From NCBI GenBank assembly GCA_022824025.1, contig JAJEBF010000022.1:1-64000 (forward strand): a stretch of DNA of 64,000 bases, read 5' to 3'. The stretch is from Caldilineaceae bacterium (GTDB taxonomy: Bacteria > Chloroflexota > Anaerolineae > Caldilineales > Caldilineaceae). Within the stretch, counting starts at the first letter, position 1, and the number at the start of each line of letters is the position of its first letter. The position numbers were made by a program, and so were the translations under genes. The notes under the pieces were generated by a model, which was given only the letters and a program-made list of their open reading frames with translations, had not been told where the DNA came from and did not search any database. This document shows positions 59,412 through 64,000 of the stretch, in pieces.

Positions 59412-59993
59412 GTGGAGCGGACGCGCGTAATCATTGCCGACGATGAGTCCCTGATTCGGTTGGACCTGCGGGAGATGCTCACCAATCTGGGCTATCTGGT
59501 GGTGGGCGAAGTGGGTGACGGTCAGAGCGCCATCAACCTGGCCTGGGAGCTTCGCCCCGACATCGTGATCATGGACATCAAGATGCCCGATATGGACGGG
59601 ATCGAGGCGGCAAGTATGCTGACGCAGGAACGATTGGCGCCGGTTCTGCTATTGAGCGCGTATAGCCAGCAGGAACTGGTGCATCGCGCCAAAGAGGCCG
59701 GCGTGGCCAGCTACCTGGTCAAACCGTTCCGCGAAAGCGATCTTGGGCCCGCGATCGAGGTGGCGTTGGCGCGCTTCGGCGAATTTCGATCTTTGGAAAA
59801 GGAGATCGATGATCTGAAGGAGACGCTTGAGACGCGCAAGGCGGTTGAGCGCGCCAAAGGCATCCTGATGCAACTGCAAAACATGAATGAATCCGAAGCG
59901 TTCCGACGTATCCAGAAGATGAGTATGAACAACCGCAAGCCGATGAAGGCTGTGGCCGAGGCGATCATTCTGGCCCATCAGGCTGGAGAATAG
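59412..59993 (+). CDS. Response regulator with ANTAR RNA-binding domain (PdtaR-like)
   Basis: 193 residues. Receiver domain about 1-120: ADDESLIR acidic pocket, phospho-Asp in DIVIMDIKMPDMDG (about residue 57), Lys in SYLVKPF. ANTAR domain about 135-190: ETRKAVERAKGILMQLQNMNE followed by AFRRIQKMSMNNRKPM, the dimeric helical RNA-binding fold. ANTAR regulators stop transcription termination at paired-hairpin RNA targets. Start codon GTG (59412), AGGGAG upstream. The partner is the HisKA_2 kinase 125 bp upstream. Confidence 0.95.
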   Translation: MERTRVIIADDESLIRLDLREMLTNLGYLVVGEVGDGQSAINLAWELRPDIVIMDIKMPDMDGIEAASMLTQERLAPVLLLSAYSQQELVHRAKEAGVASYLVKPFRESDLGPAIEVALARFGEFRSLEKEIDDLKETLETRKAVERAKGILMQLQNMNESEAFRRIQKMSMNNRKPMKAVAEAIILAHQAGE

Positions 59994-60053
59994 CCAGACA
60001 AGCGGGACCGGTTCAGATTAGCGGCATTTTAAGCCACGAATGACTGCCTCACT

Positions 60054-60824
60054 ATGAAACTTCCGGATGGCGCGCCGCCAGAAGGGCGACTCTCAATCAT
60101 CATGCCGGTCTACAATGAGATCGGCACGCTGGAAGAGATAATCCGCCGCGTGCGTGCAGTGGACCTGACGATCACAGCGGAAGACGCGGCGGGGCCGAAT
60201 GACCCCCCCTGCCAACTTGAGAAGGAGATCATCATCGTAGATGACGGCTCTACTGACGGCACACGGGAAATCCTGGCCCGTTTGCAGGCGGAGGAGCCGG
60301 AAGATCTGCGAATCATCTATCATGAACGCAACGGCGGCAAGGGCGCCGCGCTGCGCACCGGTTTCGAAGCCGCGACCGGCGCGATCTTCGTGGTGCAGGA
60401 CGCCGACCTGGAATATAATCCCGGGGACTATGTCAATCTGCTCGCTCCCATCCTGGCTGGGCGCACCGATGTCGTCTACGGCAGCCGCTTTCTCGGTGGG
60501 CCGCGTGCCGCCATGAGTCTCATGCACACCATTGGCAATAAAGGCGTCACCTGGTTTACCAATCTGCTTTACGGCACAGTCCTGACTGATATGGAGACCT
60601 GTTACAAGTGCTTTCGGCGGGACGTGATCCAGGGAATGACTCTCCACAGCCAGAGATTCGAGATCGAAGCCGAACTGACGGCCAAAATCCTGAAGCGCAA
60701 CTATCCAATCTTTGAGACGCCCATCAGCTACAACGGGCGCCAGTTCCATGAAGGCAAGAAGCTTACCTGGCGGGACGGATTCACGGCCATTGCCACCCTC
60801 ATCAAGTATCGATTCAGCGACTGA
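60054..60824 (+). CDS. GT2 family glycosyltransferase (dolichyl-phosphate-mannose synthase-like)
   Basis: 256 residues, cytoplasmic. GT-A fold markers: LSIIMPVYNE, IIIVDDGSTDGT, GGKGAALRTGF, and the metal-site VVQDADLEY. YGSRFLGGPRA and DMETCYKCFRRD are typical of polyprenyl-phosphate sugar synthases. It should load a sugar on a lipid phosphate for export. No membrane helix at the end. The large membrane gene follows at 14 bp, perhaps its acceptor-side partner. Confidence 0.88.
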   Translation: MKLPDGAPPEGRLSIIMPVYNEIGTLEEIIRRVRAVDLTITAEDAAGPNDPPCQLEKEIIIVDDGSTDGTREILARLQAEEPEDLRIIYHERNGGKGAALRTGFEAATGAIFVVQDADLEYNPGDYVNLLAPILAGRTDVVYGSRFLGGPRAAMSLMHTIGNKGVTWFTNLLYGTVLTDMETCYKCFRRDVIQGMTLHSQRFEIEAELTAKILKRNYPIFETPISYNGRQFHEGKKLTWRDGFTAIATLIKYRFSD

Positions 60825-60838
60825 ACACCGGTGGACCT

Positions 60839-63784
60839 TTGTTTGCGGTGTTTCTGACAGCTAACCGCGGCCGGACGATGGGCCGAACCCTACCGGCCCT
60901 TTCAGCCGCAGCAGCGCTGGCCCTCTTCGTCCTGCTGCTCTTTTTCCGCCTCCTGTTCACGGACCGGGTCCTGGCCAGCGGCGACATACTCCACTACTTT
61001 TATCCCTATCGCGACTACGCAGCCGCCGCCCTGCGCGCCGGGCGCGTCCCTCTCTGGAACCCCTACATATTCATGGGCGCGCCCTTTCTGGCCAATCCGC
61101 AGGCCGCGGCGCTATACCCCCTGCACTGGCCCCTGAGCTGGCTGCCCGTCACGCGGCAACTCTACTGGAGCGGTGCTCTCCACGCCTGGATCCTGGCTTT
61201 GGGCGGTTATGCGCTGATGCGGCGCTGGGGAATGGGGTGGTTGGCGGCAGTCGGCGCCGGCCTGGCGCTGGCGGGGAGCGGATTCTACGGGGGGCTGCTG
61301 GGGCACATCAATCAGATGAATGGGGCAGCCTGGCTGCCCTGGCTGCTGTGGGCGTTGGAAGGGCGGTGGTCTACCGGAAAGACGGCGCAAGAGAGAGCGG
61401 AAGGGCGGACGGCTCTGCGTTCCTTCATGCCGTCCACCCACGATTGGGGGTACGGGTTACACCTGCTGCTGTTTTCCCTGTTCGCCGCGTTGACGCTGCT
61501 GGCCGGGCACACACAGACGACCTATATCAATCTATTTGGTGTGGGGGCATGGCTGCTTGCGACCAGTCTGCGAGCGTATTCGCACGGTTTCCGTCACCTC
61601 GCCGCCTCGTATCTCATCTATGTCGGGGGTGTCCTGCTGGGGGCATTGCTCGCCGCCGCGCAGTTGTTTCCCACACTGGAGCTGAGCCGGCTGGGGCTGC
61701 GGAGCGGGGGGCTCAGCTATGTGGATGTGACCAGCTTCAGCCTGCAGCCGCTTCTGCTCCACTGGACGTTGCTGCCCTCCTATGGCCTGCGCGACCTCGG
61801 CGTTGTCTTTTCTACCCTCGGATACACTGAGTTTGTCGCGTACGTGGGCGCGACAGGGCTGCTGCTGGCCCTGGTCGCAGTGGTCCCCGGCGCCGGGTCG
61901 ACGACAGGCGGTCTGCGCTGGAGAACGGAGCGCTGGCCGCCAGCAGCGCTGTGCGGAATCTTTTTCGCGGGTCTGGGACTGTTCCTGGCGTTGGGGCGCT
62001 GGAATCCATTCTCGCTTCTTTTCTACTCTCTGATCCCAGGCTTCGACCTGTTTCGCACGCCGGCCCGCTGGATGATGCTGTATACGCTGGGCATGGCTGT
62101 GCTGGCAGGCGTCGGCACGGAGCGGATCTTTGGCCGCTTGGCAGCCGCCCGCGCCGCGAAACCGGGCACGCGCCGATTGGCAAGCGCGGTTGGCGCGGCG
62201 CTTGTCACGGCGCTGGCGCTGGACCTGCTGCTGGCCGCGCGCGCCTTGCCGCACACACAGCCGACCGCGCCCCAGGCTGTGTACGACGTGCGGACCGCGT
62301 CGGCCCATCTGCTGACAGAGCCGCAGCGGACGCTCCACCCGGCGGCTGCGGGGCGGCTGCTGAGCCTCAGCGATATCACGTTCGACCCGGGCGATATGCC
62401 CGACTGGCGGCGCATCCTGCGAGGGGGCGCTCGCCCCCAGCTGAGCGAGGCCGCCTTCACCGAGTTTATCATCGCGCTCAAATCCCAGGAGATCCTGGCG
62501 CCGAACCTCTCGCTTCTGCGGCGCATTCCCACGGTGGACGGATTCGACGGCGGGGTGCTTCCTCTGCAGCGGTACAACGCGTTTCTGTCGCTGCTGATTC
62601 CGCCGGAGGAACTGGTGCCGGACGGCCGCGTGCGCGAGCAGCTGCAGACAGTGCCGCCCGCCAATATCCTCGAACTGATGGACGTTCGCTTTGTAATCAC
62701 CGACAAAGTGCGCGATGTGTGGTTCAACGGTGTCTACTACGACCGCCAGTTCGGGGCGTTGCTGGCCGCAGATGGACAGGGCAACGCGGCCGGGGGCGGG
62801 GCGGGGCTGGTTGTTGACGCGTGGCAGGATTTCGAGGCGACGGCAGTGGCAATCGTTGGGTTCGCGACATCCGGCGCGGAGGCTTCCCGGGCGGATGCGC
62901 CCAATCGTCCCCTGGCCGAAGTGACGGCAGCGGCAAACGGGGACCGTTTCGCCATCGGCCGTTTGCTGACGGGCAGCCGGGCAGGCGCTCTCGTTGTGGA
63001 GGGGCCGGATCCGGTTGCATACACGGGCGCTGACGCGCCTGCCGTTTACCGCGAAGGGGAAGCAGGGCCAGTGGAGTATCTGGCCATTTTTGCGCTGCCG
63101 GAGGCTACCCGCCTGGACGCGCTGGAGATCACGCTGGCCGGGCGTTCCGATTCCGCCGGGTTGGCGGTGCAGGCGGTGACACTCATTGACGAACGCACCC
63201 AAACGTTTGTGCCGCTGCTTCCCAGCGACCGCGGCCGCTTTCGGCGAGTGCACAGCGGCGACGTAAAGATTTACGAGCGGCTCGGAGGCGCTGGGCGGGC
63301 CCAACTGGTCTGGTCGGCGCAGCCGGCGTCATCGGTTGACGAGGCGGCAAGATTGTTGCGCGCCCCCGATGCGACGGGGTCCCTTCGGGATACGGCAGTA
63401 GTGGAGGCCAGCGCCGGGACGGTGGCGGGCTGGGGGCTTGCAAGCCAGGACGACGCGCCTGGCGGCAGGGGGGCGGCGGAGATCGTTTCGTACGCGCCCG
63501 AACGGGTGGTCATCCGCGCGCGCGCTGAACGGCCGGCTTTGCTTGTTCTCAAGGATGCCTACTATCCCGGCTGGCAGGCCGAGGTCAACGGCGCGCCGGT
63601 CGAGATCGTTGCGACCAACGCGCTTTTTCGCGGGGTGCCTGTGCCGGCCGGGGAGAGCGAGACAGTATTTTCGTACGAGCCGGCGACGTGGCGGAACGGT
63701 CTGCGACTCAGCCTCGCGGGGGGCATTTTGTGGCTTCTGCTGGCCTGGTGGACGTTCGGCTCTTTAAGGGCAAGGAGACGTTGA
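60839..63784 (+). CDS. YfhO-like large membrane protein
   Basis: Up to 981 residues. About ten to twelve membrane helices lie in the first half (to about residue 465), with GDILHYFYPYRDYAAAALRAGRVPLWNPY in the first loop, the pattern of YfhO and related GT-C-type proteins. A large hydrophilic periplasmic part follows, then a last helix (LRLSLAGGILWLLLAWW) and a basic tail. Members help glycosylate lipoteichoic-type polymers in Firmicutes. A TTG at 60839 or the ATG at 60878 could be the start; neither has a clear Shine-Dalgarno. It sits 14 bp after the GT2 gene. Confidence 0.78.
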   Translation: MFAVFLTANRGRTMGRTLPALSAAAALALFVLLLFFRLLFTDRVLASGDILHYFYPYRDYAAAALRAGRVPLWNPYIFMGAPFLANPQAAALYPLHWPLSWLPVTRQLYWSGALHAWILALGGYALMRRWGMGWLAAVGAGLALAGSGFYGGLLGHINQMNGAAWLPWLLWALEGRWSTGKTAQERAEGRTALRSFMPSTHDWGYGLHLLLFSLFAALTLLAGHTQTTYINLFGVGAWLLATSLRAYSHGFRHLAASYLIYVGGVLLGALLAAAQLFPTLELSRLGLRSGGLSYVDVTSFSLQPLLLHWTLLPSYGLRDLGVVFSTLGYTEFVAYVGATGLLLALVAVVPGAGSTTGGLRWRTERWPPAALCGIFFAGLGLFLALGRWNPFSLLFYSLIPGFDLFRTPARWMMLYTLGMAVLAGVGTERIFGRLAAARAAKPGTRRLASAVGAALVTALALDLLLAARALPHTQPTAPQAVYDVRTASAHLLTEPQRTLHPAAAGRLLSLSDITFDPGDMPDWRRILRGGARPQLSEAAFTEFIIALKSQEILAPNLSLLRRIPTVDGFDGGVLPLQRYNAFLSLLIPPEELVPDGRVREQLQTVPPANILELMDVRFVITDKVRDVWFNGVYYDRQFGALLAADGQGNAAGGGAGLVVDAWQDFEATAVAIVGFATSGAEASRADAPNRPLAEVTAAANGDRFAIGRLLTGSRAGALVVEGPDPVAYTGADAPAVYREGEAGPVEYLAIFALPEATRLDALEITLAGRSDSAGLAVQAVTLIDERTQTFVPLLPSDRGRFRRVHSGDVKIYERLGGAGRAQLVWSAQPASSVDEAARLLRAPDATGSLRDTAVVEASAGTVAGWGLASQDDAPGGRGAAEIVSYAPERVVIRARAERPALLVLKDAYYPGWQAEVNGAPVEIVATNALFRGVPVPAGESETVFSYEPATWRNGLRLSLAGGILWLLLAWWTFGSLRARRR

Positions 63785-63817
63785 GCATTTTGCTTCGCGG
63801 GGCTATGCGCTGTGATG

Positions 63818-63823
63818 TATAAT
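63818..63823 (+). promoter_or_regulatory. -10 element before the last gene
   Basis: A perfect TATAAT (63818-63823) preceded directly by TG; no good -35. It would start a leader of about 120 nt to the GTG at 63948. Confidence 0.4.
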
Positions 63824-63874
63824 CGAAGGACGGGAATCTCCATTGCAGCGCTTGAATTCGGGAGATGGCTGACG

Positions 63875-63933
63875 CTCATCCGTTGACGGCAATCCGGTAA
63901 ACGGACGGATGGGAACCAGAAGCGGGGTTTCAG
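63875..63933 (+). other. Possibly structured 5' leader
   Basis: CATCCGT (63877-63883) pairs with ACGGATG (63905-63911), and GGAACC (63912-63917) with GGTTTC (63926-63931, one G-U). CCGTT/AACGG inside offers an alternative pairing. It does not match any riboswitch that I can name. Confidence 0.3.
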
Positions 63934-63947
63934 GCTCGAGAGCGGAC

Positions 63948-64000
63948 GTGATAAACGTATTCAATCGCATCGTCGTTGTAGCGCTTTGGCTGATATTGCT
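63948..64000 (+). CDS. Start of a membrane protein, truncated by window edge (AmaP-like?)
   Basis: GTG 63948 opens a frame reading VINVFNRIVVVALWLIL to the window end. The INVFNR start followed by a membrane helix resembles the N-terminus of AmaP/Asp23-associated membrane anchors. Only 17 codons are visible. No strong Shine-Dalgarno (AGAGCGGAC). Confidence 0.45.
   Translation, partial: MINVFNRIVVVALWLIL

Overview
This GC-rich window looks like a chromosomal segment from a free-living or host-associated member of the Chloroflexota (Anaerolineae/Caldilineae type). That placement is an inference from gene content: two-gene ABC exporters, a Thr/Pro-linker lipid-anchored-style GH3 protein, several PhyH-family dioxygenases, DUF951, and a PdtaS/PdtaR-like pair. 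No rRNA or other marker is present to prove it. Housekeeping genes (dnaN, gyrA, uvrB, dnaE, fabF/fabH, a tRNA-Pro) are mixed with accessory genes.

Layout. 1-1988 is a type I-E-like CRISPR array (33 repeats visible, running off the left edge, no cas genes in view). 2103-2369 is a short Rdx/SelW-like gene that can only be read in full if an in-frame TGA is selenocysteine. 2519-9983 holds Nif3-like, DUF951, a bactofilin-like membrane protein, a PIG-L deacetylase, a membrane spermidine-synthase-like protein, a peptidase-E-like protein with a cysteinyl-tRNA-synthetase-type tail, and a PhyH protein. 10182-21170 holds dnaN, a YhfC-type intramembrane protease, a 102-bp MITE-like element, a sigma-factor operon, gyrA, a two-gene TcmP/three-Cys cassette, and uvrB. 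21755-33811 has a GH3-like surface protein, a MarR-controlled heterodimeric ABC exporter, fabF-fabH and a zinc dehydrogenase. 33875-43116 has two PhyH proteins, rhaA-rhaB and dnaE. 43657-49682 has a small heat-shock protein, selD (itself with an in-frame TGA at the catalytic position), a DUF898 membrane protein, a CoA transferase and a cyclophilin. 49739-64000 has a second heterodimeric ABC exporter, a HEPN/MNT pair, a Gfo/Idh oxidoreductase, another PhyH protein, tRNA-Pro(CGG), a histidine kinase/ANTAR regulator pair, a GT2 glycosyltransferase, a YfhO-like membrane protein and the start of one more membrane protein.

How they work together. The strongest linkage in the window is selenium: SelD makes selenophosphate, and both SelD and the SelW-like redox protein appear to contain selenocysteine, so the genome should encode SelA, SelB and tRNA-Sec outside this window. 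Ordinary gene calling breaks both genes at TGA. The other noteworthy items are the TcmP/three-Cys cassette inserted between gyrA and uvrB, a possible RNA switch in front of the ANTAR regulator, the MITE-like element with an 8-bp target duplication, and the HEPN/MNT operon with a palindromic candidate operator.
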